From Tilletia caries (lineage: Eukaryota > Basidiomycota > Exobasidiomycetes > Tilletiales > Tilletiaceae): 64,000 nucleotides of DNA. The translations under genes were made by a program, and so were the position numbers. The stretch spans positions 558,001 to 622,000 of the forward strand of contig JALUTQ010000037.1 of assembly GCA_032718865.1 (NCBI GenBank), written 5' to 3'. The notes below the pieces were generated by a model that saw nothing but the letters and a program-made list of their open reading frames with translations, did no database searches and was not told where the DNA came from. Positions within the stretch are counted from its first letter, which is position 1. Each line of letters opens with the position of its first letter. This document shows, in pieces, positions 10,790 through 22,200 of this stretch.

Positions 10790-12243
10790 CCAGTAAGCAC
10801 GAGGGCCAAGACAGGAGAGGGGCGAGAATCCACGTCGCACGGAAGCAGCAACATACCATCACCCTTTGTTCGTCAATCGGGTTCGCTCTCGACCTCGCTC
10901 TGCAACTGGGGTCGGTGCACTTCTCTGCGACCCGTTGCACTCAAACCAGCCACTATATATCACATATCACCGCACACATATTTCACCATAGATCACGATC
11001 AAGATTCAGATTCGATTTCACCTCCGAGGCCAGGGGAAACACCTTCAAGAACGTCTACACTCTACACGTCTGACGGCTGGTGCCTGGCGTCTCCCCTTCC
11101 TTTTTCGCTTTCTGCGGCTCCACCTGCTTTATCCACGCAATCGCAATAAGCCTGTTCGTGTCAGACTGTCAGCTCTCGCGCCCCAGCATGTGCAGGTGGG
11201 GCCAAGCGCCTGCGGTTCTTGCCGCCTTTGCATGAGATCTCCGACCACAGTGTTGAGGCGTTCAGGTCGAGATGAAATTATTTTCACGCGCATGGTAAAT
11301 TTCACGTTTTGACCCGCTCTGACCCCCGAGAAGCATCGGCGTCTGCCTGGAATCAGACCAGCACGATCTTCTCGTGTAAGTAGTAAGGCAGCACCGTCGG
11401 AAGGATGATATGCTCTATGAAAGGAATCTGGACGTTTTGATGTTTCCATTGCGGGTGCAAAATGGGAGTGAGCGAGTGAGTCGACTCTGCCTTTGACGCT
11501 TTGACCCCTAAAGAGGGCCTGTTACGTGGTGAGTAGCCAAAGGCACCAGGGATTGGTTGGTGCTTGGTGGCTCAGCAACAATGCGTGTTGCGTATATGTA
11601 TCTGTGACTGCGAAGGTTTTCATAGGACACAGCTGTTTAGCATAGGTGGTATTCAGTGTTGCTGTCAAGAAGCGCGTCCTCCTAGTACAAGACTGGGACC
11701 AGTTTCTGTCCGGCCGTGGGTTCGAACACTTCCGCGGTTGGACTTTTTGTTCAAGTTCACAATTTATCTTATTTTCAGGCCCAGATGGCCACAGGCCTAC
11801 GCTGGCCACGTCGTTGAATTATTCTTTTGGACCCCCTCACTCCCTTCAAACGACGTCCTCCATGATGGGGAGAGGTTCTTGAGAAGCTCCAAGGGGATTC
11901 CAGAGAGGGCTCGGAGCGGCTTAGAGAGTGGAAGTTCTGATACGAGTGATTGAGTGAACTACCCTATAGTCAGGCTCGCCTTGGAGAATGAAGGAGACGA
12001 AAAGGGATTGCCTTCGCGAATGCGGCTTCGAGCTCCTCAAAAACTGAACTCCAACATCGCCTGCATCATGCTCAGCTCACTCGGAATGTATCAAAAAGAC
12101 TCAGCCGGACCGAACGGCGGCCATGAGATTAGGGGAGGAAGTCGCTGGCCAGAGGCTTCTCAGTTAAGGACATGATTGGAGGAAACGTCGTTTTCAATCC
12201 TTGGTGGAGGACGCAGCGACGAGCTGTTGGGAAAGGCAGTATG
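10790..12243. other. intergenic, no gene recognised
   Basis: Contains the first copy of the 50-bp direct repeat (11264-11313). Short ORFs at 11522-11953 on both strands show no conserved motif. A GGGTTCGAAC at about 11718 resembles a tRNA T-loop, but its flanks do not pair. Confidence 0.4.
11264..11313. repeat. 50-bp direct repeat, copy 1
   Basis: AGGTCGAGATGA, a T-rich stretch, CACGCGCATGGTAAATTTC and a TTGAC-type end. It recurs in the same orientation at 13865-13914 with few differences. The two copies bracket the TRP-channel remnant. Confidence 0.75.
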
Positions 12244-13845
12244 TCAGCGATGAGGCAGCAGATGCGAACCTTGCATGAGGAAAGTGTCACTCACCGAGCG
12301 AAGAAGCTCGAGCATCGCCTCGTTGCTCTTCTCCAGCTTGTCCATCCGCTTCAGCAGCGCCCGGGCCGCAGGCGAGTCTACCAGCCCATGTTTTGGTGAA
12401 TGGGGCTGAGGCCCAGGCCCCGATGACTCCGCTTGAGCTACTACAGCAGCACCATCTCCTGCGCCTGCACTCGGACCCGCCGAGTGGAAAGTGCCGACCG
12501 CATAGGCGCTTCCTGCAGGCAACAATCCCGCCGCCCGCTGTTCGTCTTGTAGCAAGGTCCGAGACGAAGCGGCCTGACCTCCGGCGTCCATGGTACGTCT
12601 CGCAGGGCCGTCTAGATCAGCCTCATTGGCAGCTTCTCGAAGGGGAGGGCCCGCACTTCCCCTGTTCGAACGACGAGAGGTCGGCGCTGCACCAGCACCT
12701 CCACCCGCGCCTCCGCCGAAGAACCGCGCCAGAGGACTGATCAGCGAGCCCAGGCCGCGCGGCGGCGGAGACGTCGGACCCGGTTCATGAACAAGAGGAA
12801 TGGAAGCGCCAGTCTGAACGGAACTCTTGGTCGTAGCGCGTGTCCGGGGCATGAGTTCGTTCGAAGATGCCTGCTGGGAAGCCGTTGCTGATTTTGCGCT
12901 GCCGTCTCTTGAGGTGGAAGGGAGACCGTCTAGAGCTTGTGGACCTTCTGGACCGAGGTGCTGGCCGTACATTGGACGTCGCCGGTCCTCGGGTACTGAC
13001 CCTTGCGAGCCCAGTACTGGCTGCTGGCCGCCTGGCGTGGAATCCTCCCCCTCAAGACTCTCGGCTGCCACGGTGTCCCCCATTCCAGAGTTCTTGAGCG
13101 TAGAAGCCTGAACAACGTGAGACATAACTTCGTCCAAATATCGATCTCCAATGTTGTCCCCGTTCTCTGTGTCGTTGTCATCATCGTCGTCCTCATCGTT
13201 CGCTTTGTTTGAGCCGCGGCCGCTGCCCGCCAAGCTATGTATGGCTGAGCCACCTGGCCCAGTAGGGATCATATCGCCGTACGCATCCACGTCTGCGTTG
13301 AGTGCGCTGGGCTCATGGCTGAAGACTATATTGAGAAGTTCGCGTTCCTCCCGACGCCGCGACGAGCCGATGAGCGGCACCCACGAGAATGCCCTCCGGC
13401 CATGCTCGGCAGTAAGCTCGAGACCGGTATTGAAGGACTCGCGCTCGAGGAGACGAATGGTAAGGAGGACAGTAAAGGAGAGAGCCCGGACGAGGAAGAC
13501 GTGCGTCTTGTGAAGATAGCATTCGCTCATGAAGCAACTGCAGGGCAGAATGATGGCCATAAGCACGAGATTGAGAGGCGGAATCTAGCTGAACAACGCG
13601 TCCGACGAGACTCCGGCCATGGAGCGACATGCATGCTGTTAGGCAGCTCTGGATCAGAGAGAGTAGGGGTCAGAAAAGGGGCACTCAACAGCGCCGTGGA
13701 AGCGCATGTATGCTCACTCTTCGTCTGCCCGCATCGCAGTGACCATAAAGGTGTTGCTCAACGACAGGATCAAGATCGTCATGAGCATTGATTAAGTTCG
13801 ACACGACGGCGAAGATGACGAAAAGCGGAGGGCCAAAGATCGGAG
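12244..13845 (-). pseudogene. YVC1-type TRP cation channel, C-terminal remnant
   Basis: Read right to left, exon-like pieces give FGPPLFVIFAVV, then MTILILSLSNTF and MRADEE (end of the pore helix region), then SSDALFS-stop-IPPLNL, MAIILPC, VFLVRALSF, LLTIRLLERESF, a long acidic/Ser-rich tail and a terminal coiled coil (KRMDKLEKSNEAMLELLRS). Known: fungal vacuolar YVC1-like calcium channels share this order, including SDALFxYxPPxNL. Odd: a TAG (13585-13587) replaces the aromatic codon in that motif, the pieces upstream are in shifted frames, and all earlier transmembrane helices are missing. The 440-codon open frame (13566-12244) covers only the part after the stop. A GTGAGT donor near its 3' end suggests a lost or spliced last exon. 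Probably a decayed, 5'-truncated copy; the family call rests on motif resemblance. Confidence 0.6.
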
Positions 13846-13864
13846 AGGAGGTCGTAGGCTTCGT

Positions 13865-13914
13865 AGGTCGAGATGAGTTTTTTTTTCACGCGCATGGTAA
13901 ATTTCTCGTCTTGA
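13865..13914. repeat. 50-bp direct repeat, copy 2
   Basis: Same orientation as 11264-11313; the core CACGCGCATGGTAAATTTC is identical. It lies where the upstream part of the TRP-channel gene should begin. Confidence 0.75.
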
Positions 13915-14023
13915 CGCGACTTGATCGCCTCATGGTTCAATTTCGTGAAGGAGACGCAAATGGTGAGAGCGGTAGGTGTGAAATACGTTCTGAGAAGCCG
14001 TGGAAATCTCTAGTCGTATATAA

Positions 14024-14063
14024 AACACGGCTGCGGCTACGGCTGCGGCTACGGCTGCGAACC
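14024..14063. repeat. CGGCTG/CGGCTA hexamer tandem repeat
   Basis: About five alternating GGCTAC/GGCTGC units, just downstream of the decarboxylase A stop codon. Confidence 0.8.
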
Positions 14064-14101
14064 TTTCATCAGTTTCAAGATCAACGATCAACGTTGAGGT
14101 A

Positions 14102-16002
14102 CTACTGCGCCTGGAGCGTTTCTTCCGCGCACTCCTTGACGATCTTGAAGGCCTTGATAACGTGATGCTCGCGGAGTCCGGGCTGGCCGACGACGTATCG
14201 AATGCAGACGCCGATCTCGGGGAGAACGGTCTGCGTGAGCATGAGCTCCGCACTGCGAGCGTTGAGGCGGTCCATGAACCGTCGGTTGAGATCGTCCAGC
14301 ACAAGCGACTGGCCCTTGATGCGGGATGGATTCAAGCGGAAGACAACCAAAGACCATCGCGGAGGTGCGACGAACTCGAAAGGATTCTCGTCATCCCGCA
14401 TCGCAATTTCGAAGAGCTTGGCGCATGCGATTCTGTAGTCGGAGCCAGCTGGGCTATCAGCCACAATCTGTGATGAGAAGGAACGTCTTGTGCACTCACG
14501 AATGACGCAGGTGATCCTGAAGGCCTTTGACTCCAAAGCTGCGAAGCACGAACCACAGCTTCAGGCTTCGGAAGCGACGACCTAGCGAGAGCTGCATGTT
14601 GCGAAGGTCGAGAACGTCACCCGCATCGCCGTGCTTGGTGCGCAAGAACTCTGGCGTAACGGTCAGAGCTCTAGTGAGAGCACCCCGGTCCCTGACGTGC
14701 AGCGGTGAGCATTCCAACTGGATGAGCCCCCACTTGTGAGCATTGGTCGAGAACGAGTCCGCGTGGGCGTTGATGGCGGCCAAGTGCGAGGACTCGCGTA
14801 GCTCTGGCAGGGCGAGGGCGGTGCCGGCATACGCTGCATCGATGTGGAGCCACATGTTGGGATATTCCCGAGCTGACGGAGACATCAAGGACATGTTCAG
14901 CGCCTGGGGGACATGAATCAGGATCACGTTCAGCATTTGAGGTCAACGTACCGACTTCGACCACCTCCGTGATGTTATCGACCGCTCCAGAGCTCGTCGT
15001 TCCGACGGTGAGAACTGAAAGGAACAACCTGCAGGTCAGTCGAGAAACTACAACAGACCGCTTCGGTGACGTTTTGAGACATACCCAGAAGGAACGGTAT
15101 GCGGCCCGCTTCCTTGTCTTCATCCAGGGCTGCCTTAAGTGTATGAGCGCGCAGAGCGTACGCATCCTCGGCCTGAACATCCAAGGCTCGGAAGCTGAGA
15201 CCAAGCACAGAGGCTGCCTTGATGGCAATGCTGTGAGTTTGAGTCGTGGCGTAGAGCACCAGACGAGAGGTGAGGTCGCTACGCCACCTGGAGACGTCCA
15301 ACTCGTTTGCGATGTCGCAGCCCATGCCGTTAGCAGAAGCTGGCAGAGCAGATCTGCTGCCATTGACTGTTGGCGGCGGAATCGTCTTGGCAAGCTCGGC
15401 CAAGACCCTCTCGCGGGCAGCGATAGCGATGGTGATACAGACCTCGCTCGCACTGCCGTGGATGATTCCGCCTCCCTGAGAGCCAGGCACGTTGGACTGG
15501 AAGGCGGGATCGAGACCGAGTACTTTGGCCCACCAGTCGACGGTGATCAGTTCGAGCTCGGTGCACGAGGGAGAGCAGGACCAGTTGAAGCCTGGGTTGC
15601 TGACGGAGCTTGCGTAGAGGTCGGCCAGACTTCCTTCGAAGGTAGCATTGCCGGGGAAGTAAGCGGCGAACATGCCCGACTGCCAGTGGGTCATGCCAGG
15701 CATGATGATCTGGGAATAAGGGAAAGCGATAAAAAAAAAAAAAAAAACGTTCCTTCGTGGTGGGTCAGTACGCGTTCTGAACCAAGTCTGTTGCTGTTAA
15801 AAGTAGTACTGACTTTGTGAAAGTCCCGGTCGATGGCCGACCACTCTTCTCCCTCCTCAGGAGCAGAGTCTGGAATCTGCTTCATGAGGAAGCCTGGCTG
15901 GACTTGCGCCTGAACAGGAAGGTCGTCGAGCCTGGCGTAGTACTCGCAGATTGCATCGATGGCCGCATACCCGGCTCGTCGGAATCCTTCGATGTCTAAC
16001 AT
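14102..16002 (-). CDS. aromatic-L-amino-acid decarboxylase, paralog A
   Basis: Group II PLP-dependent decarboxylase, converting an aromatic amino acid (Trp, Tyr or DOPA) to the amine plus CO2, probably cytosolic. Exons: 16002-15814, 15709-15085, 15014-14952, 14872-14500, 14432-14102; the total is 1581 nt (526 aa) and the frame closes. Family marks: N-terminal FRRAGYAAIDAI, MPGMTHWQSGMFAAYFP, the Gly-rich GSQGGGIIHGSASE, the PLP-binding Asp in WLHIDAAYAG, and the Schiff-base lysine in NAHKWGL. Length is a little above the usual 480-510. Intron 1 carries an A/T homopolymer run. Paralog B at 27.9-29.8 kb has identical splice positions. Substrate cannot be read from sequence. A 46-bp tandem duplication lies just upstream of the start. 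Confidence 0.93.
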
Positions 16003-16044
16003 GCTGCTGAGATCTATGTGGAGTGTAAAGGAAGGGGAAAATGT

Positions 16045-16136
16045 AGAAGAGGAAGAAGGTACTGAGAGGGGTGAAAAGATGACGCTAAGCAGAAGAGGAA
16101 GAAGGTACTGAGAGGGGTGAAAAGATGACGCTAAGC
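16045..16136. repeat. 46-bp tandem duplication in the decarboxylase A promoter
   Basis: The unit starting AGAAGAGGAAGAAGGTACTG occurs twice head to tail (16045-16090, 16091-16136), then a partial third. It begins about 40 bp upstream of the ATG of decarboxylase A, so it lies in the leader or core promoter. Confidence 0.85.
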
Positions 16137-16139
16137 AGA

Positions 16140-18097
16140 AGAGGAGGGCTGAGATAACTGGAATGGAAGATGGTCAAGGTGAAAATGGATGAGCCTCCAA
16201 TCCATGTCAGCAAGAAAGGCCAGGTTATATAGGGCATCGCTGCAGTCCTCGCTTCGTCACCTTGTTGCCTTGCGCTGGAAAACAAGTTATCTCTTCCTTC
16301 ATTCTGACCTTGCCTTCTTCGGATGTACCGTTGCTTCACCTTCAGTTCGAGATGGGAAAGTACGCCGATGCCCTCGGAAAACTGTGTATCTGTTGCTGAT
16401 CTCATCCGAAAGGCTGAAGACGCGCAGATCCTTGTCGCACGTCGAGACTCGAGAAGGTCTTGGTGACATTTTAGCTGAAGCCTTGAAGAAAGCCGAATTC
16501 GGGGAAGACGGTGACGGCAAGGTCGCAGTTGATGAGACCGATCGATGAGAAGAACGATGAAGGCACCAATTGATGCATATACATCGCCCATATGAACGAG
16601 GCGCCACAGGAACCGCTCATGTTGTGCTCTGTCTGTAGTGCCTTCGGACCGGTGTTCCATACGGACCCTCCGTCGCATGGTCTGGATCCTTTTGCCAGCC
16701 GCATATGAGCCGATGCAGGGACGTCGATAACGGGAACGAAGCGTTGCAGGAACGGAATCGTGCAGGGCCCGCTGATCATGTTGCGGCTTGCGCGTGTGTG
16801 TGTAGCGCTTTCCGGACGTCCGAGCATTTCGAAGGATTGGCCTAGATACAGCATTGAGCATATCATATTTTGAGCCGATGCACTTCGTCTGTCCCGTATC
16901 GGCGGTCCGATAACGCGCCAGCGAGGAAATCGCGCGTGACCAAAAGAAAGGCGAAGGCGTTATGGATGAGGCGGCTGATGCTGACAAGAATAGAATGGAA
17001 TTCTACCTGGCTGCCAATGTTCATCTTGAAGTCAGAAAGTATCCAGGGTAACGCCCTCCGCTCCGGAGCTGTCCATGGCTGGGCCCAGAGTCCAGACCCT
17101 TCGTAGGTTGAATCCGCAGCCCATCTTGGCCTCGAAGCGGAAGAACGATTCCGCGCCTTTCGACTCCGAAATATCGTGACGGATGGACGTATCGTTAGAA
17201 CGAGAGAGCAGCGCTGCTCCTGATACCCGTATACCGCAGACGTTACGATCAGGGCTCGGTCTACCCGGGAATAGCGATCAGGAGCTCGATCTGCCCGGGA
17301 GTATAGCGATCCAAAACTCGCGGCACTCACCAGCTCTCAAGTTTTTCGGACTCACTCGCCCGACACACGCCGATGTGGATGCCATGTCCGGTACCAAAAC
17401 CAAAGCGCAACGTTCTTGAGCGCCAACTTCGACCGTCGTGCTTCGGGATTGGTCACAAAGGCCTCCGAGAAACGCTGCCTGGTACTCGAATCAACACCCG
17501 CGCAGACATCGAACCGCCAGTTCGAAGTCGTCCTTCAGCGTTCAGCGGTGATGCTCCACGAATGCGTCCAGCGGCCTGTGCTCAAGGACCAACGTTCTCC
17601 TCAACCTTCGCCGCAGCAGCCTGACTAGGGGATATGAAGGATCGCAGCAGCGCTCGGCGAAGAGGTCGCTGGAGGTTGGAAGCTGAGTTGTGGGTAAACA
17701 GCGTCCTGCCGACCCTCGCTGCAACATCGCCTTGAGGGCTCCAACGGTCCGGCAGCAAAGCGATGATGGGCGAAAAGACTGGCTAGTGCCGACAACTTTG
17801 GTGAGAAGAGTTCAGAGCCGGGCACCAATGCAAACGAGACTCACCGTGAAACCGACCGTATGACAGGTGCGGGCCGTCCGCTTTTTTGGCTGCTGCCCTA
17901 GATATCACATTGCAGGAGACGACCTATCGCAAAGGATCAGCTTCATGCATCATGCATCATGCCTCATGCCTCATGCCTCATGCCTCATGGTTCGAGACGC
18001 ACAGACCAGATGTCGACGACTTCTGCGTTGCCCGAAGAGCTGATGCCAATGGATAGGACCAGGCACGCCTCTAATCTGGGAACTTTATTCCCACAGT
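16140..18097. other. no gene recognised between decarboxylase A and repeat R
   Basis: Minus-strand ORFs at 16471-16866 and 16863-17330 are moderately long and one has a hydrophobic stretch (ILVSISRLIHNAFAFLLV), so a decayed or intron-rich gene is possible. I could not join them into a convincing model or recognise a family. A CATGCCT-type minisatellite lies at 17940-17988. Confidence 0.35.
17940..17988. repeat. CATGCCT/CATGCAT heptamer tandem repeat
   Basis: Head-to-tail CATGCATCATGCCT-like units, ending in GGTTCG. Related in unit to the GCTTCAT array at 3288. Confidence 0.8.
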
Positions 18098-18168
18098 GTA
18101 GATTTCTAAAGGGCGTTTCTAATGGCCGCCCCGGGGCGGCCCTCCAATTGAGCCCGCCCCCCCCTAGC
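18098..18168. repeat. R-family end, inverted orientation
   Basis: TTTCTAATGGCCGCCCCGGG, continuing through the perfect 18-mer GGCCGCCCCGGGGCGGCC to GAGCCCGCCCCCCCC. This is the reverse complement, with divergence, of the R right half at 27821-27893. R therefore seems to have a palindromic or double-ended structure around the insertion site. Confidence 0.65.
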
Positions 18169-18275
18169 ACCGCTGCTTTCCGAACCAAAAACCGCCCCCG
18201 GTCTTCATAGCGTGATCACCAATCACCAACTACACTCTAACGTGTCGATATGCGAGCCGTGAGATAATTGAGACT

Positions 18276-18317
18276 TACGTAATGATCATGGGGGGGGCGG
18301 AAATTTTGAGGGGCATT
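18276..18317. repeat. R-family left half, interrupted copy
   Basis: CTTACGTAATGATCATG, a G run, CGGAAATTTTGAGG, then GGC and ATT. It matches 2631-2665 closely. The matching right half resumes at 27815, so this copy is split by the transposon, with ATT as the candidate target duplication. Confidence 0.8.
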
Positions 18318-18334
18318 CAATCCGGATTTGGGCG

Positions 18335-18535
18335 CCTCTCGCGCAGTGTCCGCGCAGGGCTGTGTGGGGTGGTCTCGCGCAGATTCTAGCGCAAAAACCC
18401 CTGTGCGAGACCACCTCGCACGGCGTCTCGCACAGACTGCCCTGTGCGATCTCATCTCGCACTGATTCCCGCGACTGCCTCCCGTGCTATCTCATCTCTC
18501 ACGACCTCGCGCAGGCCATGCGCGGGATGAACCTT
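18335..18535. repeat. left subterminal motif cluster
   Basis: Eight copies of CTCGCGCA, CTCGCAC or complement TGTGCGA in about 200 bp next to the left terminus. The same motifs recur at the right end. Probable transposase-binding array, by analogy with En/Spm. Confidence 0.75.
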
Positions 18536-18716
18536 GGCCAGAAAGTCGAATTTGAGCAGCAGTTACATCTTTTCTTCGCGCAGTGATACGCGCACGCGCT
18601 ACTGCGGAGATGCCACCTGTCCGGACAGCTCGCCAAACACCCGGCCTAGACTCGCGGACAGGACGCTGCTGGTGCGACTGCCGCCTACAGGGATGCCTAA
18701 CAGCAGGCCTCGGCAA

Positions 18717-19265
18717 CTTTGTTCACTTCCTATACTTTGTAACTTGGAAGTGAAAACTAGTAGTGAAACTTTCACTATACTTTGGCTTCTGAGCCGTCGA
18801 AAAAAAGATAGTGAACTTTCACTTTGGCCGGGCCGGGAAAGTGAAGAAAGTATGGAGATAGTGAGGTTTGTCTTCATGTTGAACTTGAAGTCACCGGCTA
18901 TCACTAGTAGTGCTGCCAAGTTAACGTAGTCACTTGTAAGTAACTATCCAGTCGAGAAAGTCACTGATAGTTTACTACCCAGTTACTATCAAACCTTTAT
19001 AATATTATTAGACACTCCTCATTTCACATCACTTTGTAAAACTCTTGCAACTATCTTCACTACCTAGTGACTTGGTAGAGCTCTGATGAGACAAAACCAG
19101 GGACCACCGCGGTCTTCTATGTGGCCGCAACGGTCGCAAAACGCGCTCAAACTAGTACTCACTATCTCAACTTTTCATAACTAAACTATACTTTGTCGGC
19201 CGGCTGAGACCTTCACTTTCACTTTCACTATACTTTGTCCGAAAAATTGCTCACTATCTTCACTT
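18717..19265. repeat. second motif cluster (TTCACTAT / AGTGAA)
   Basis: AT-rich 550 bp filled with TTCACTATACTTTG-like motifs and the complement AGTGAA/ATAGTGA, ending just before the transposase frame. No mirror cluster was found at the right end. It could be promoter, intron or a binding array specific to the left side. Confidence 0.65.
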
Positions 19266-19290
19266 GCCGAGCTCTGCCTAACAGCCAACT

Positions 19291-22200
19291 TGCGCCTCAC
19301 TGAAGTTTCTCGTCGAACATATCAAAGACACAGAAAGGCGCAAGAACTGGCGGATCTCAGCGTTCTCAACTCCCAGTCATTTTCCGCTTCGGTGTTGAAC
19401 GCAGCTCCATTAACGGGCAGCTCGGACATGTCACATGGTGATGTCGGTCTCGGTATCCACGAGCCAGACGATCCGGACGTCCTTGGCGACTTTTTCTCAT
19501 TTGGACGACTTTTTCTCATTTGGACGGCAGCGGTGGCGGGGGCAGCATCAGAGAAGACCCCGTTGACGATTCCGAGGACGAAAGCAGCAGCGACGATCAA
19601 GAGGGTGAGGCCGGCTCGGAATTTGGGGACGGCGTCGAGGTGGAGCGACGATTCGATGCTGTCCGGCACCTCCTCCCAGACGTCGATAGCGAGGGCGAAG
19701 ACGGTTCGCAAGAGCGGTCGGGGCCACTCGTCTCTCAGCAGTCGGCTTCTCGCGACCTCCCGGCGGAATTTGCTTCCTCCGCCTTGGAGTTCTCCCAGGT
19801 CGCCCGCGCCTTGATGATATTGGTGGTTTCGCTTACCGCGTACTTCGGGCTGGGTCAGCAGCCGGCCAACATGCTGCTCGTCTTCTTCGGCTCGGTCGTA
19901 CAGCCATTGCTCTCCCAACCCGGAGAGATCGTCCCCCGTCAAATAGGAACGGTGCGTCAGATTCTGGGCCTGTCTCCTCCCCTGGTTCACTATGCAGTGT
20001 GTCCAGCGTGCGAGGAGTTGGCGCTGATATCATCGAGTGCCGACTCATCAACGACATGCACTCATTGCAACGAGCCAACATACGAGCGGAAGGGAAAGCC
20101 AAAGATCATATTCATCTACCAGCCGCTCACGGCCTGGTTGCGGTGGCTGTTGGTACAGCCAGGAGTCGAGAATGCGCTTCAGGAGTGGAGAGAACGGGAG
20201 CCGAGCGGGGGATTTCGTGACGTCTACGATGGAGACGCGTGGGAAACAGAGCAGGATGGGCACAAGAAAAGGTTTGTGAATCACTCACTATCCCTTCTTG
20301 CAGCGCTCGGCATCGATTGGTTCTCCCCTTTCCGGTCTCAATACACATCTTGGCATTCCAGCGGTGCCATGATGATGACGATTCTCAACCTGCCCGAACG
20401 CCTACGATATCATCCCTCGATGACCTACCTCTCCGGATGCACCCCTGGGCCCAAGGAGCCGAGTGCGAGCCGCCTGGGCTGCTACCTTCGACCACTTATC
20501 GATGACCTCTTGCAACTTGAAGAGGGTGTGCGCATTCCGACGCTAGCGAAGCCGCATGGTCAGCTGGTGCGATTACGGATTGCCTTCTTCTGCGGAGATT
20601 CGGTGGGAAGGAACAAGGTCTGCGGGTTTCCCACACATTCGGTGAAGAAGGGTTTGTATTGCGGATTCTGCGATGTCACGGTGAGCACCACAATCAATGC
20701 GTTCGATCAACGCCCGGTGTCCTCAATGCGCGATCCTCTCGGGCATCGAGACGCGTCGCTTCGTCTCGATCAGCCATTCTCAACCAAGAAGGCTCGAACG
20801 CTTTACGAAAGGAGCACAGGCGCGCGATCTTCTTCGTTGAATAGGCTTCCGTACTGGAGATCTGTGTTGAGGGCACCTGTCGACCATATGCACAACTTGG
20901 AGCTCGGCGTCATCAAACGTCTGTTCCATCGAACTCTCATTGAAGGCAAGCTGATTTCTGCCCCTCAACTCAAGCGGCTTCAGGGTTGCCTTCTAACCGC
21001 CCAACTCCCTCCCTCCGAGCAAGCGCCAGACTGGAGACTAGGAGATCCAGGCGGTGGATCGGCGACAGCGGCCCATTGGTCGACTCATGGCCGACGGCTT
21101 CTTGTCCTCCTTCTTTACACATCATGGCAGAGCATTCTTGAGCACGACGGCTCAGTGTGCTTCGAGCCCCCCTCTAGCAAAGCGGCGGCGGCGGCAGCTG
21201 CAGCCGCAACAGTGGCAGCGGCAGCGGCCCTCGACGCCGACGACCCAGACAATGAGTCGGAGGGAGGTACTGTCTCAGCGGCAGCAGCAGGACGAGCAGC
21301 ATCGAGAGGACGACTAGCAGCACGAAGGAGAACAGCGGCACGAGCACGATCAGCTGCGACTGGAACAGCAGCAGCAGCGACAGCAGCTGGACCAGGAACA
21401 CAAGCAGCGAGAAGACCAGAAGGATCAGCAGCAGCAGTACCTCCGGTACCAGTATCGGCATCATCAGCAGGATCAATATCAGAACGAGCAGCAGCAGCAG
21501 TACCAGTTTCGGCAGCAGCAGTACCAGAAGCGGCGGCGCAAGCAGCACGTGCAACAGCAGCAGCAGCAGGATTGGTATCGGGAGCAGCACAGGCACCAGC
21601 AGCCTCAGCAGTGCCAGCACAGGCCACAGCAGCACCAGCATCAGCCCAGGCCGGAGAAACGGCAGCAGCATTTGCTTCAACTCGAGCAACAGAAGCAGCA
21701 TCCGTCTCAGCACCAGCTTCAGCAGCCACAGCAACTGTCATAGCACCAACAGTCTCAGCAGTACCGCGAGCAGCACCAGCGCCAGTAGCACCAGCACCAG
21801 CAGCACCAGCGCCAGCAGCACCAGCGCCAGCAGCACCAGCAGCACCAGCGCCAGCAGGCCCGGTAACGGCAGGGGAAGCAGACGGTGTCAACGCGGGAAG
21901 CGGGAATGGACGGCTCGTACGGCTACGAGCGGCGTTGCGCAACGCAGCTTTACTCGCAGGGGCCGCTACTCTAGCGGCTCGTACGACGCATTTCAGCTGA
22001 CGAGGTCGACGACCTTGATTGGCTATTGCGTGAGTTTGGCAGGACAACAGCGGCTCTTTACGGAGATAGTTGGGTCGTCTATAATCATCACATCATGACT
22101 CATATTCCCCAGCACATTCGCCGATTCGGACCCCCCTACCACTTCTCGGCGTACCATTTTGAACGAATGAATGGCCAACTCGCCAAAACTCCCACCAATC

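Noticed and set aside
11700..11760. Possible tRNA (GGGTTCGAAC T-loop-like sequence)
   Set aside because: The T-stem does not pair and no D-arm, anticodon arm or acceptor stem can be drawn.
14671..15453. 260-codon minus-strand ORF inside decarboxylase A
   Set aside because: It runs in another frame through exons and introns of the decarboxylase; the family motifs are all in the spliced frame.
16085..16987. 300-codon minus-strand ORF
   Set aside because: Its C-terminal part reads through the 46-bp tandem repeat region and no family is visible; competing frames nearby are equally open.
21115..22047. 310-codon Ala-rich and 186-codon Leu-rich ORFs on the minus strand
   Set aside because: They are readings of the CAG/GCA tract opposite the transposase and have no other content.
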